From: Lachnospiraceae bacterium
GTDB lineage: Bacteria > Bacillota > Clostridia > Lachnospirales > Lachnospiraceae
NCBI GenBank assembly: GCA_022845955.1
Contig: AP025576.1
Location: 496,001-560,000 of the forward strand
Length of the DNA: 64,000 nt
Direction of reading: 5' to 3'
A model generated the notes under the pieces. The model did not search any database, was not told where the DNA came from, and was given only the letters and a program-made list of their open reading frames with translations. This document shows, in pieces, positions 41,431 through 50,977 of this stretch. Position 1 is the stretch's first letter, and each line of letters opens with the position of its first letter. The translations under genes and the position numbers were made by a program.

Positions 41431-44418
41431 ATGGTTATTATTCCGGATAAAGGTGCAAAGGAGTTGAGTTTAAATGGATCCTGGGAATTCGCAGGGGAAG
41501 AGCCGGGGCGTTATGTGCAGATTCCGGGAGATTTGTATGCCATGGGGATGCATATTGTTACGGATAACATATATGAATACAGGCGGCTGGTGCATGTACC
41601 GGAGGTATTCCGGGGAAAAAGGATTTTTCTGGAGATGGCTGCCATACATGATGATACGGAAATTATAGTGGACAAAAAAACGGCAGCGGTTAACAGAATT
41701 CCATATATGGACTATCCTATAGAATTAACGAAACAACTGGAACCGGGAAAAACAGCGGAAATTGTGCTTCGCTGTGTGAGCAGGAGCGATTCCTTCAGTA
41801 GTTCACCCAGGCGCCCCGGGGATCCCGGAATGGTAGGTTTCCTTCATAATATGCGTCTGACCGCCTTGGAACAAAGCCTGTTTACCGTATGCCGGTATGA
41901 AACCGGGTGGCTGCCGGAACAAGACCGGCGGGCGGAACTGAAGCTTCATATGGAAGCGGAAATTTTACCGGGGGACAGTATTTCCGGACAGCTGGTTTTC
42001 ATGTCACAGGAGGGGGAAGAGATATTCAGCAGTTCCTGTTGCATAATGGATAAAGGGGAGAAAGCAGTACAGTGGGATCTGGCTATTCCAATAGAAAATC
42101 CCTGTTTGTGGGATGCCGAGCATCCATACCTGTACAGACTGTCGCTCCGGTATCGGACGAGTCTGTCAGACGGAGAGTATGAAAATAGATGGAATGTGGG
42201 CGTACGTTCCGTTCATAAGAGGGGGAATGAGCTGTATATAAACGGGCAGCGTACCAAGCTGCACGGTATTACAAGATACAGCCTGGATCCGATTCAGGGA
42301 AAGCAATTTACCCCGGAACAAATAGAACAAGAAATCCGCTTAATGAAAGAAGCGAACATTAATTATATCAGGCTGTCCGTGTATCCGGAGCAGAAGGCTT
42401 ATTATGAATGCTGTGATAAATATGGGATTTATCTGCAGGTATGCACGCCGGTCACCTTTCAGCAGGAACGTTATGATACGCTGGGGTTTCCGGTAGTAAG
42501 GCATTCCTGTGATAAACCCAAATACCGGGAAAGGTACCTGGAACAATTTTCGCATATGGTGGAATCCTTACGGAACCATCCGTCCATTATTTTCTGGGAG
42601 TTTGCCAATGAATCCGACTGGGGATCCAATCTGAAGGCGGAAGTGGACTATGCCCGCAGCCGGGATCCGGGGCGTCTGACAACAGGCACGTGGAAGAGCA
42701 GCCATGCAGATATCAATGCCTACCATTATCCGTTGTATAATGAAATATATCCGGATGGTTCGGTTTATGATGAGTACACACATATTTCCACCCATGCCCT
42801 GGGAACGCTGTGCCGGGATCCGGGAATAAGGAATGCCTGGGGGCTTTCCATTAAAAAAGGATGGGATACTCTGTATGAGGCTGAGGGAGTGATCGGAACC
42901 GGTATTTTTGCTTTGGGGGACTTTGTTCTGATGTTCCCTGACGGCAGAATAGGTAACGGCGGTTTTGGGCAGTGGGGGATTATAGATAAATGGATGCGTA
43001 AAAAACCGGAGCACTGGCTGGTAAAAAAGGCCTACAGCCCGGTACTTACGCTGTGTCTGTCATATCTCATCAGGGAAGGACAGGAATACCTGGAAATTCC
43101 GGTATACAACCGGTTTAATACCACTAATCTGATGGAAATGGAAGTGAGGGTATATCAGGAAGAGGATATGGCCAATACCTGCCTGGTAGTCCCGGAGGAT
43201 ATTTCTCCGGGAACAAAAGGCTGTTTGAAGGTTCCCCTGGAACAGTTTTACGGGAACAAAAGGCTGGTATTGTGTTTTTACCAACATGGGAAATTACTGC
43301 TGGATAAAGAAATTCTGTCTTTATCTTACGGTAAGGACTGGGGGAACTCCAATGAAGTGAGGGCTTCAGAAGAGTCTAAACAGCCTTTTTCCTCAACTTT
43401 CCGTCTGGAAGAGACACAAGACAGTTTTCTAATTTGGGAGGAGGGATTTCTGTTTACAGTTGACAAGGAAACTGGACTTTTTTCAGGGGAGAGCAGAGAC
43501 GGAGAAAAGCTTATTGTAAGCGGTCCATATCTGAATTTTAAAGGATTGTATTACAAGGCGACCGCGTGGCCGAGATTCCATGACGGTGATTTCTGCATAG
43601 ACATAACCTCCTGGATTATGGATTCCATTCAGGTTAAAAAGCAGGCGAATTCGGTAAAGCTGCTGACAGAGGGCAGGTACGGCGGACAGCGGTTCCTGGA
43701 CGAGGACGGGAGAAAATATGGATTTGATGAGGTATCCGTACGTTTTGAGGTAACATTCTATCCGGGGGGCAGATTCCTTACTTTCTGTCAGGTACACAAT
43801 CCGCCTGCATATCTTTGCTGTGAAATGGGGATCCGCTATCTTTTATCGGCCAATATTAAAAAGTACGATTTCCGGAGAAAAACGCTTTATAGCTGTTATC
43901 CCGCGGATCATATCGGAAGGCAGGAAGGCACTGCATGGTTTTACCGGAAAGATGTTTTGGGACAGGAACTGGAAGAAAACTACCGAAAGCCCCCGGCTTA
44001 CTCCTGGAGCTATGATGAAAAAGATTTCATTTTAAGGGGATACAAGGATTCGGTACATGGTACTAATGACTTCCGGGCTTCCCGCGAGAACCTGATATAT
44101 GCCTGTGCATCCGCAGGGCAGGGGAAGGCGGGGGTGGCCGTATGTCCGGCAGAAGATGGGCTTATCCTGCGTATGGGGCTTGCCCGTGACGAGGATTCTT
44201 ATCAGGGAGATGAAATCGCCATGAATCTGAACCAAGTGCTGTATTACGATTTGGGAGGCGGATCCCTTCCTGCCGGGTGGGGAGATAAGGCCTGGGGAAA
44301 TTACACCTATGAAGAAAAGATACTCCCGGAGAATTATGAGAACAAAGTGGAAATATATCTGCAAAAGAAAGAGGAAGGCAATTGTCCGGCAGGTCGGTTC
44401 ATGTACTGCGCTGAATAG
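41431..44418 (+). CDS. Glycoside hydrolase family 2 enzyme (locus 3)
   Basis: 995 residues: N-terminal jelly-roll sandwich, immunoglobulin-like domain, then TIM barrel with acid/base E394 in FWEFANESD and probable nucleophile E448 in YDEYTHI, then a large C-terminal beta-sandwich as in LacZ-type enzymes. The nucleophile motif differs from the LacZ consensus (CEYAH), so the sugar (galactose, glucuronic acid, mannose or other) is uncertain. No signal peptide. The start at 41431 follows ACAGGGGGAAA. Last gene of locus 3. Confidence 0.85.
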   Translation: MVIIPDKGAKELSLNGSWEFAGEEPGRYVQIPGDLYAMGMHIVTDNIYEYRRLVHVPEVFRGKRIFLEMAAIHDDTEIIVDKKTAAVNRIPYMDYPIELTKQLEPGKTAEIVLRCVSRSDSFSSSPRRPGDPGMVGFLHNMRLTALEQSLFTVCRYETGWLPEQDRRAELKLHMEAEILPGDSISGQLVFMSQEGEEIFSSSCCIMDKGEKAVQWDLAIPIENPCLWDAEHPYLYRLSLRYRTSLSDGEYENRWNVGVRSVHKRGNELYINGQRTKLHGITRYSLDPIQGKQFTPEQIEQEIRLMKEANINYIRLSVYPEQKAYYECCDKYGIYLQVCTPVTFQQERYDTLGFPVVRHSCDKPKYRERYLEQFSHMVESLRNHPSIIFWEFANESDWGSNLKAEVDYARSRDPGRLTTGTWKSSHADINAYHYPLYNEIYPDGSVYDEYTHISTHALGTLCRDPGIRNAWGLSIKKGWDTLYEAEGVIGTGIFALGDFVLMFPDGRIGNGGFGQWGIIDKWMRKKPEHWLVKKAYSPVLTLCLSYLIREGQEYLEIPVYNRFNTTNLMEMEVRVYQEEDMANTCLVVPEDISPGTKGCLKVPLEQFYGNKRLVLCFYQHGKLLLDKEILSLSYGKDWGNSNEVRASEESKQPFSSTFRLEETQDSFLIWEEGFLFTVDKETGLFSGESRDGEKLIVSGPYLNFKGLYYKATAWPRFHDGDFCIDITSWIMDSIQVKKQANSVKLLTEGRYGGQRFLDEDGRKYGFDEVSVRFEVTFYPGGRFLTFCQVHNPPAYLCCEMGIRYLLSANIKKYDFRRKTLYSCYPADHIGRQEGTAWFYRKDVLGQELEENYRKPPAYSWSYDEKDFILRGYKDSVHGTNDFRASRENLIYACASAGQGKAGVAVCPAEDGLILRMGLARDEDSYQGDEIAMNLNQVLYYDLGGGSLPAGWGDKAWGNYTYEEKILPENYENKVEIYLQKKEEGNCPAGRFMYCAE

Positions 44419-44434
44419 CAATCTTTAATTAAAC

Positions 44435-44490
44435 AGAGGGATTTTTGGGTCTGACGCTATAAAGCGGCGGTGCACAAAAGTCCCTCTTTT
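44435..44490 (+). terminator. Terminator of sugar locus 3
   Basis: AGAGGGATTTTTG (44435-44447) pairs with CAAAAGTCCCTCT (44474-44486), one G-U pair, then TTTTTATG. Confidence 0.85.
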
Positions 44491-44524
44491 TATGTAGACA
44501 TAGACAGATTTCCAGGGACAATGG

Positions 44525-44530
44525 TATAAT
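44525..44530 (+). promoter_or_regulatory. -10 element of the tcdA gene
   Basis: TATAAT at 44525-44530, 48 bp before the start; no good -35 is seen at the right distance. Confidence 0.4.
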
Positions 44531-44577
44531 GAAATGCCACTCCTTTTATACAGATTGAGAAAACAGGGAGAAAGTGA

Positions 44578-45300
44578 ATGCAGGAACAATTTACAAGAAC
44601 AGCCCTTCTTCTGGGAGAAGAAGGAATCGATATATTAAACTCGTCAAAGGTAGCCATATTCGGCATCGGAGGCGTGGGAGGCTATACGGCGGAGGCGCTG
44701 GCCAGGAGCGGCGTGGGTCATTTCCTTCTGGTGGACAATGACAAGGTGGCTCTTTCCAATCTGAACCGCCAGATTATAGCAACCCTGGATACCGTGGGCA
44801 GATACAAAACCCAGGTGATGAAGGAACGTATCCTTTCTATTAATCCCCGGGCCATGGTGGAGACAAGGGAATGCTTTTTTCTGCCGGAGAATGCGGATGA
44901 TTTTGATTTTTCTTCCTATAATTATGTGGTGGATGCCGTGGATACGGTAACGGCCAAACTGGAACTGATCGTACGTGCCAAACAGGCCGGCGTGCCGGTA
45001 ATCAGCAGCATGGGGGCCGGCAACAAGATGGATCCCACCCGTTTTGAAGTGGCGGATATTTACCAGACAAGCGTATGCCCTCTCGCAAGGGTTATGCGCA
45101 GGGAACTGAAGGCAAGGGGAATAAAGGATGTGAAGGTGGTATACTCCAAAGAGGAGGCGATGAAGCCAAAGGAAACTCCGGCATTGGAGGACACTGCTTC
45201 CTGCCGCCGCTCCATTCCCGGAAGCATTGCCTTTGTCCCCAGTGTCGCCGGTTTGATTGCAGCCGGAGAGGTGGTACGGGATCTCACAAAAAAGGTTTGA
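44578..45300 (+). CDS. tcdA: tRNA threonylcarbamoyladenosine dehydratase
   Basis: 240 residues. E1/MoeB-type ATP site GIGGVGGYTAEALARSG, then DNDKVALSNLNRQI (aspartate binding ribose), DAVDTVTAKLEL, and SMGAGNKMDPTRFEVADI typical of TcdA/CsdL. It cyclises t6A at position 37 of tRNAs to ct6A using ATP. CPLARVMRRELKARGI is also a family hallmark. GGGAGAAAG precedes the ATG. Monocistronic with its own -10. Confidence 0.93.
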   Translation: MQEQFTRTALLLGEEGIDILNSSKVAIFGIGGVGGYTAEALARSGVGHFLLVDNDKVALSNLNRQIIATLDTVGRYKTQVMKERILSINPRAMVETRECFFLPENADDFDFSSYNYVVDAVDTVTAKLELIVRAKQAGVPVISSMGAGNKMDPTRFEVADIYQTSVCPLARVMRRELKARGIKDVKVVYSKEEAMKPKETPALEDTASCRRSIPGSIAFVPSVAGLIAAGEVVRDLTKKV

Positions 45301-45324
45301 AAAATATCTTCTACCGTTTATAAT
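45297..45324 (+). promoter_or_regulatory. Promoter of the acyltransferase/flippase genes
   Basis: TTGAAA (45297-45302) overlaps the tcdA stop; 16-bp spacer; TATAAT (45319-45324). Confidence 0.6.
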
Positions 45325-45384
45325 AAGTAAAAGACAGGGATTCATTAAAGTACCGGAAGCACAAAAGAAGATGGAGAAAAGAGA

Positions 45385-46797
45385 ATGGTATTCAGCTCGA
45401 TGTTGTTTTTGTGGGCTTTTTTGCCCATAGTGTTTATACTGGATAAAATTGCGGGGAAAAGCAGGAAGCTTCAGAATCTTCTTTTGCTTGCAGCCAGCCT
45501 GCTTTTTTATGCGTGGGGTGAGCCCAGGTATATGTGGCTGCTTCTTGTCTCCATACTGGCCAACTTCGCTCTGGGTCTTTTTATGGATGCCGTGCAGGGA
45601 CAGGGAAGGCGCAGGACGCTTCTTATAGCAGGTATCCTGGTAAACTTAGGAATCCTGGGATATTATAAATACTTTAATTTTTTCATTAATACCATAAACA
45701 AAATATCCGGCAGGGAGCTTTTGTCCATGAAAGACATCGCCCTGCCTTTAGGCGTGTCCTTTTTTACCTTCCAGGCCATGACCTATCTGATCGATCTGTA
45801 TAAGAAAAAATACCCGGCGCAGAAAAACATACTGCATATGGCCCTCTATTTTTCCTTCTTCCCTAAAATCACCCAGGGACCGATTGAAAAATACAGGGAT
45901 TTTGAAAAACAGCTGACACAGAGACAGCAGAGTCTGTCCCTTATGGGCGAAGGTGTCCGGCGTTTTGTATATGGACTTGCCAAAAAGGTTATTATCGCGG
46001 ATACGCTGGGAGCCTGCGTGGATCGGATATATGGGCTGGATTTGGGCAATATAAACGGTATATTGGCCTGGATTGCCATTATTTTTTATTCCCTGCAGCT
46101 GTACTATGATTTTTCCGGCTACTCCGATATGGCGGTGGGGCTGGGGAAAATGTTCGGGTTCCAGCTGACGGAAAACTTCAATTATCCCTATATTGCTTCC
46201 ACGATTACCGACTTCTGGCGCAGATGGCATATTTCCCTGACGTCCTGGTTCCGTGAATATCTGTATTTCCCTCTGGGCGGGAACCGGAAGGGCAAGGTGC
46301 GTACCTATATTAATATTTCCATTATTTTTGTTGCCACCGGACTGTGGCACGGCGCCAGCTGGGATTTTATCTGCTGGGGTATTTTCCATGGTGTTTTTAT
46401 GGTTCTGGAGCGTCTGGGACTGGGTAAAATCCTTGAAAAGACAAAGGTGGTGAAGCATGTCTACACCATACTGGTGCTGTGCGTGGGCTGGACCTTTTTC
46501 CGCGTGGGGGATGTGGGCCTTACCCTCCAGTACCTGAAGCGGATGTTCCTTCCCTGGATGTATACCGCATCCGGTTATGCCGTACAGGAACTGGTTACCA
46601 ACCGGGCTTTTTTTCTGGCAATATGCGGTATCCTGGGCTGCGGCCTGCTGCAGAAAGCGGCGGTTAAAATTACTCCCCGGGCGGAAAAATTCAAAAACAG
46701 CACGGCGGAACTGGTATTCTGTATGCTGCTTCTGGCCTACAGTATGCTGCTTATGGTGAGCAGCACCTACAGCGCTTTTATTTACATGAATTTCTAA
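45385..46797 (+). CDS. MBOAT O-acyltransferase, AlgI/PatA type
   Basis: 470 residues with about 11 membrane segments. The MBOAT motif is present: FWRRWHISLTSWFREYLYFPLGGNRKG and, later, the putative catalytic His in ATGLWHGASWDFICWG. These enzymes pass acyl (often acetyl) groups across the membrane to polysaccharide or cell-wall acceptors, usually with an AlgJ/AlgX-type partner, here the next gene. The acceptor is not known. Confidence 0.9.
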   Translation: MVFSSMLFLWAFLPIVFILDKIAGKSRKLQNLLLLAASLLFYAWGEPRYMWLLLVSILANFALGLFMDAVQGQGRRRTLLIAGILVNLGILGYYKYFNFFINTINKISGRELLSMKDIALPLGVSFFTFQAMTYLIDLYKKKYPAQKNILHMALYFSFFPKITQGPIEKYRDFEKQLTQRQQSLSLMGEGVRRFVYGLAKKVIIADTLGACVDRIYGLDLGNINGILAWIAIIFYSLQLYYDFSGYSDMAVGLGKMFGFQLTENFNYPYIASTITDFWRRWHISLTSWFREYLYFPLGGNRKGKVRTYINISIIFVATGLWHGASWDFICWGIFHGVFMVLERLGLGKILEKTKVVKHVYTILVLCVGWTFFRVGDVGLTLQYLKRMFLPWMYTASGYAVQELVTNRAFFLAICGILGCGLLQKAAVKITPRAEKFKNSTAELVFCMLLLAYSMLLMVSSTYSAFIYMNF

Positions 46798-46830
46798 TGC
46801 ATGTTTCTTCTGATACGAAAGGAGCGGTAT

Positions 46831-47931
46831 ATGTCGAAAAAAAAGGCGGCGGCGTGGATAATTATATTTGCCCTGCTTATTATAGGACCCAGGGTTATTT
46901 CCTTTTTTTGGGATCCTTCATTAAATACCGAAAATACGGAAAACAGGCAGCTGGCGGAGAAACCGGAGCTTTCCCGGGAAAACCTGCATACCTTTGCATC
47001 GGAATACAACAGCTATTATAACGATCATCTGGCCTTCAGAAGCCAGATGATCGAAGCCAACAGCATCCTGAATATGAATATTTTCGGGGACGCCTCTTCC
47101 GCAAGCGTGGTATTGGGAAAAAATGACTGGCTGTTTTTTACGGATGAGGGAAGTATTGAAGATTATAAGGGGACGAATCTTTACAGCCAGGAGCAGCTGG
47201 AACTGATTAAGGACAATATGCTGAGTACCAAAGCCTATCTGGACGCCAGGGGTATTGAATTTGTCCTCATGATCCCTTCTAATAAGGAAGAAATTTATTC
47301 AGACAACCTCCCTGACTATATCCGCAAAAGGGGAGAACAGACCAGGGCGGAGCAGGTGATTTCCTATCTGCGTGAGGAAACGGGGATCCGGATCGTCTAT
47401 CCGAAAGAGGATCTGCTGGCCTACAAGGATCAGTATGATTTGTATTGGCATTACGATACCCACTGGAATTACCTGGGGGCCTACATCGGTGCCAAGTCCC
47501 TTCTCAGAGAGCTGGGAATACAGATACCCCAGGTGGAAGAGCTCACAATTACACCCAACGACTTCTCCGGATACGATTTGGCGAATATGATGAATCTGAG
47601 GGACTATTATAAAAATAACAAGCCTGCCGAGGTCAGCTATGATGTGTCGGGTTATCCGACCAACAATATGACGGTTATCCAGGCGATAGACGCCACGGAG
47701 CTGATATACCAGTCGGATTCACCGGACAGAAGGCGGCTTTTCCTTGTAAGGGATTCCTTTGCAGGGGGGATGGCCCCGGTGCTTGCCTCCAATTTCGCGT
47801 ATACGTATATGCCCCATTGGAACGGATGTTTTGAACAGTCGATGATCGATGAACAGCAGCCGGACATTTTTGTTTATGAGGTTGTGGAACGAAGGCTGGA
47901 TGCCCTGCTTTCTTTCCGCCTTTCGGAGTAA
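46831..47931 (+). CDS. DHHW (AlgX/AlgJ-like) SGNH acyltransferase partner
   Basis: 366 residues with a single N-terminal anchor (AAAWIIIFALLIIGPRVISFFW). The SGNH/DHHW fold is shown by KNDWLFFTDEGSIEDYKG, WHYDTHWNYLGAYIGA (DTHW motif) and LVRDSFAGGMAPVLA. It should take acyl groups from the MBOAT protein and attach them to a surface glycan outside the cell. The start at 46831 follows AAAGGAGCGG; an upstream in-frame ATG overlaps the MBOAT stop. Confidence 0.85.
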   Translation: MSKKKAAAWIIIFALLIIGPRVISFFWDPSLNTENTENRQLAEKPELSRENLHTFASEYNSYYNDHLAFRSQMIEANSILNMNIFGDASSASVVLGKNDWLFFTDEGSIEDYKGTNLYSQEQLELIKDNMLSTKAYLDARGIEFVLMIPSNKEEIYSDNLPDYIRKRGEQTRAEQVISYLREETGIRIVYPKEDLLAYKDQYDLYWHYDTHWNYLGAYIGAKSLLRELGIQIPQVEELTITPNDFSGYDLANMMNLRDYYKNNKPAEVSYDVSGYPTNNMTVIQAIDATELIYQSDSPDRRRLFLVRDSFAGGMAPVLASNFAYTYMPHWNGCFEQSMIDEQQPDIFVYEVVERRLDALLSFRLSE

Positions 47932-47956
47932 ACAATTGCAAACAGGTGGATAATAT

Positions 47957-49588
47957 ATGGGGAATAAGAAAAACAGCAACAGCTTTGTTATGCAGGCGGG
48001 GATTCTGGCAGCAGCCGGGATTATATGCCGAATCATAGGAATTTTATACAGAAGTCCGCTGGCCGCCGTTATCGGAGACGAAGGAAACGGATATTATTCA
48101 TCCGCTTATGAGATATACACGATCATTCTTCTTGTTTCCTCCTACAGCATCCCTTCTGCGATTTCCAAGGTCATCGCCCAGAGACTCGCATTGAAAGAAT
48201 ACCGGAATGCCCAGAAAATTTTCCGCTGCGCCATCGGTTACGTGGTAGTGGTGGGCGGACTTGCCAGCCTTTTTACCTTTTTCGGCGCAGGCTTCCTGGT
48301 AGGAGGAAATTCCATCCCGGTCCTGCGGATTTTTGCCCCCACCATATTTTTTTCCGGCCTTCTTGGGGTCCTGCGAGGGTATTTCCAGGCGCACGGTACG
48401 ATGGTGCCCACCTCCTTTTCCCAGATAGTGGAGCAGATCCTGAATGCGGTGGTCAGCATCCTGGCGGCTTTCCTTTTGATTAAAGCCGTATCGGATTCGG
48501 ACACCACCACCCAGGCCATATACGGTGCGTCGGGCAGTGCAATCGGCACGGGATCCGGCGTGATAATCGCTCTGCTATTCATGCTGGGTGTGTTTGTGCT
48601 GAATAAAGAATATATTAGCCGTAAGGTCAAAAGGGATCGCTCCTCCCAGCTTCTGACCACCGGGGAAGTATATAAAATCATCATTACCATGGTGACTCCT
48701 GTTATTTTGAGCACCTTTATTTACAACTTTAATACTTCTTTGAACCTTACCATATATACCAGGATCATGGAGCATGTGAAAGGTTTTACCGAAGCGCAGG
48801 CTTATACCCAGTACGGGCTGTTCAGCGGCAAAGCCAAACAGATATCCAACATCCCCATCGCTATAGCTTCCGCCATGTCCTCTGCCATGATTCCCGGAAT
48901 TTCCGGGAGCTTTGCCCAGGGAGATATCTCGGGAACCAACAGGCGCATAGGTACCGCGATTAAAACGACCATGTTCCTTTCCATTCCTTCCGCCGTGGGC
49001 CTGACAGTGCTGGCCAAGCCTGTGACTTTGCTTCTGTATCCCCAGAAATCGTCCGTGGATACCGTATCCTACCTGCTTGCGGCTATGAGCATCAGCATCA
49101 TTTTCTATGCTCTTTCCACTATCAGCAATGCAGTTCTGCAAGGGATTGGAAAGGTGAACCTGCCGGTAATCAATGCAGCGGTAGCCCTGGTAATCCAGAC
49201 GGTGGTGCTGGTCCCCCTTCTTCTGACTACAGATTTAGGGCTTTATACCCTGGTTATTGCCACCGTCCTGTATTCCTTCCTTATGTGTATATTAAACGGG
49301 ATCTCCGTGAAAAAAGAATTGAAATATAAACAGGAGATTATAAAAACCTTCCTTCTTCCCGGATGGGCCGCCGTCCTTATGGGCGCCGCCGCCTTTGGTG
49401 TTTACCAGGGCCTGTACCTTCTCATCCATATTAATGTAGTATGCCTGGCTGCGGCTATCCTTGTGGCAGTCCCCATATATTTTATTCTTACTATTAAAAT
49501 GGGCGCTGTGGGAAGGAAGGATCTTCTCGCCCTTCCCAAGGGTGCATTATTCGTTAGAATTGCGGAAAAATGCCGTTTAATTCATTAA
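47957..49588 (+). CDS. Polysaccharide/lipid flippase, MurJ/SpoVB-like (MOP superfamily)
   Basis: 543 residues with about 14 membrane segments, beginning NSFVMQAGILAAAGIICRIIGILYRSPLAAVIGDEGNGYY, the MurJ/SpoVB signature. It may flip lipid-linked cell-wall or exopolysaccharide precursors. It lies 25 bp after the DHHW gene, so the three genes form an envelope-glycan module. SpoVB/MurJ proteins cannot be told apart from each other here. Confidence 0.9.
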   Translation: MGNKKNSNSFVMQAGILAAAGIICRIIGILYRSPLAAVIGDEGNGYYSSAYEIYTIILLVSSYSIPSAISKVIAQRLALKEYRNAQKIFRCAIGYVVVVGGLASLFTFFGAGFLVGGNSIPVLRIFAPTIFFSGLLGVLRGYFQAHGTMVPTSFSQIVEQILNAVVSILAAFLLIKAVSDSDTTTQAIYGASGSAIGTGSGVIIALLFMLGVFVLNKEYISRKVKRDRSSQLLTTGEVYKIIITMVTPVILSTFIYNFNTSLNLTIYTRIMEHVKGFTEAQAYTQYGLFSGKAKQISNIPIAIASAMSSAMIPGISGSFAQGDISGTNRRIGTAIKTTMFLSIPSAVGLTVLAKPVTLLLYPQKSSVDTVSYLLAAMSISIIFYALSTISNAVLQGIGKVNLPVINAAVALVIQTVVLVPLLLTTDLGLYTLVIATVLYSFLMCILNGISVKKELKYKQEIIKTFLLPGWAAVLMGAAAFGVYQGLYLLIHINVVCLAAAILVAVPIYFILTIKMGAVGRKDLLALPKGALFVRIAEKCRLIH

Positions 49589-49758
49589 GAATTTCATAAT
49601 TTACTGGACTTTCAGGTACTTGCGGAGTACAATATCATAGACTTTATGGACTTTACAACGGTAAATTACCACAGGATGCAACAGCCGATGAAAAAATCAC
49701 AGATGCCGGGGATAAGGAGATATTCTTTTGCCGGGGATCGTTTTTTTAGGAGAAACAC

Positions 49759-50952
49759 ATGAAAAAAAACCAGATGATTACAGGGATAATACGCCGGAAA
49801 ACCGTTCTTTTTACCGCATTCTTGGTAGGTGCTGCATTGCTTGCGGGCTGCGGCAAAAGCGGGGAACAGCCGGCCGAATCGGAAACCGCCGAACAATCCC
49901 AGTCTGTCAGCGCCAGCGAACAGGCACAAGCCAATGAAACCGGAGCCGTTACCCATGACAAAGAGGCTGCCAAGGTACAAAATGACGGGGAACACAGCTT
50001 CCTTACCGGGGAAAAAATGGAATCCGGACAGGTGGCCCAAAGGCCCCTTGCCGTGATGTTCAATAATATTATTGAAGGCTGCCCGCAGACGGGCATCGGC
50101 CGTGCCTCCATTGTCTATGAAGCGCCCGTGGAAGGCCGTATTACCAGATTAATGGGGCTTTTTGAAAATTACCAGGATATGGACCGCATCGGTTATATCA
50201 GAAGCAGCAGAGACTATTTTGTTTACTGCGCCCTGGAATTCGACGCTATATACGCTCATTTCGGACAGGCCACCCCCTATGTGGGGGAACTGCTTAACAG
50301 CGACCGCGTGGACAATATCAGCGGAGCCGTTGCGGGTATTGACCATCCGGCGTCCAGCACCTTTCTACGGACCTCTGAAAGGAAAGCGCCCCACAATGTA
50401 TATATCGACATCCGGGGGCTGCTAAAGGACATTAAAAAATTTGGCTACAGCCAGACCTACCATGATACCCATAAGCCCAAATTCGCTTTTGCCCCGGACG
50501 GCCGGAGGCCGGACAACTCCGACGGTAAGCAGGCTCTTCTTCTTTATCCGGGAGGAAAGAAAACCGATCTTCCCAACGGTTTCAGTAAGGTCCAGGCATA
50601 CTTTGAATACGATCAGAAAGACGGGAAATATTACCGCTATCAATACGGCGGCCCTCATATTGACGAAAGCACGGGGGAACAGCTGTCTTTTGACAACGTC
50701 ATTTTCCAGTATTGCTACGGCGAAGTAAGGGATGAAAACGACTACCTCGCTTTTGGCTGCCACGGGGACAACAGCATGAAGGTCCAGGTATTCACCCAGG
50801 GAAAAATGACCGAAGGGACCTGGTCCCGTTATGCAGACACCGATCCCGCTTATTATGTGGATAAAGACGGAAACCCCATCGAACTCAGTCAGGGAAAGAC
50901 GTGGATATGCCTGATATGGGACGAATACGCTGATGATGTGGTTATCGAGTAA
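49759..50952 (+). CDS. DUF3048 lipoprotein (YerB-like)
   Basis: 397 residues. Lipoprotein signal with lipobox LAGC (ALLAGCGKS), a Ser/Gln/Glu-rich linker, then the DUF3048 domain (RPLAVMFNNIIEGCPQTGIGRASIVYEAPVEGRITRLMGLFENY) and its C-terminal half (NDYLAFGCHGDNSMKVQVFTQGKMTEGTW). Function unknown; it is anchored outside the membrane. AGGAG precedes the start. 25 bp before cobS in the same direction. Confidence 0.88.
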   Translation: MKKNQMITGIIRRKTVLFTAFLVGAALLAGCGKSGEQPAESETAEQSQSVSASEQAQANETGAVTHDKEAAKVQNDGEHSFLTGEKMESGQVAQRPLAVMFNNIIEGCPQTGIGRASIVYEAPVEGRITRLMGLFENYQDMDRIGYIRSSRDYFVYCALEFDAIYAHFGQATPYVGELLNSDRVDNISGAVAGIDHPASSTFLRTSERKAPHNVYIDIRGLLKDIKKFGYSQTYHDTHKPKFAFAPDGRRPDNSDGKQALLLYPGGKKTDLPNGFSKVQAYFEYDQKDGKYYRYQYGGPHIDESTGEQLSFDNVIFQYCYGEVRDENDYLAFGCHGDNSMKVQVFTQGKMTEGTWSRYADTDPAYYVDKDGNPIELSQGKTWICLIWDEYADDVVIE

Positions 50953-50977
50953 AGACCAAAGAGACAGGAGCGACAGC

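Noticed and set aside
49700..49740. GCCGGGGAT direct repeat before the DUF3048 gene
   Set aside because: A nine-base repeat with no structure or spacing that suggests a function; nothing else is seen in that gap.
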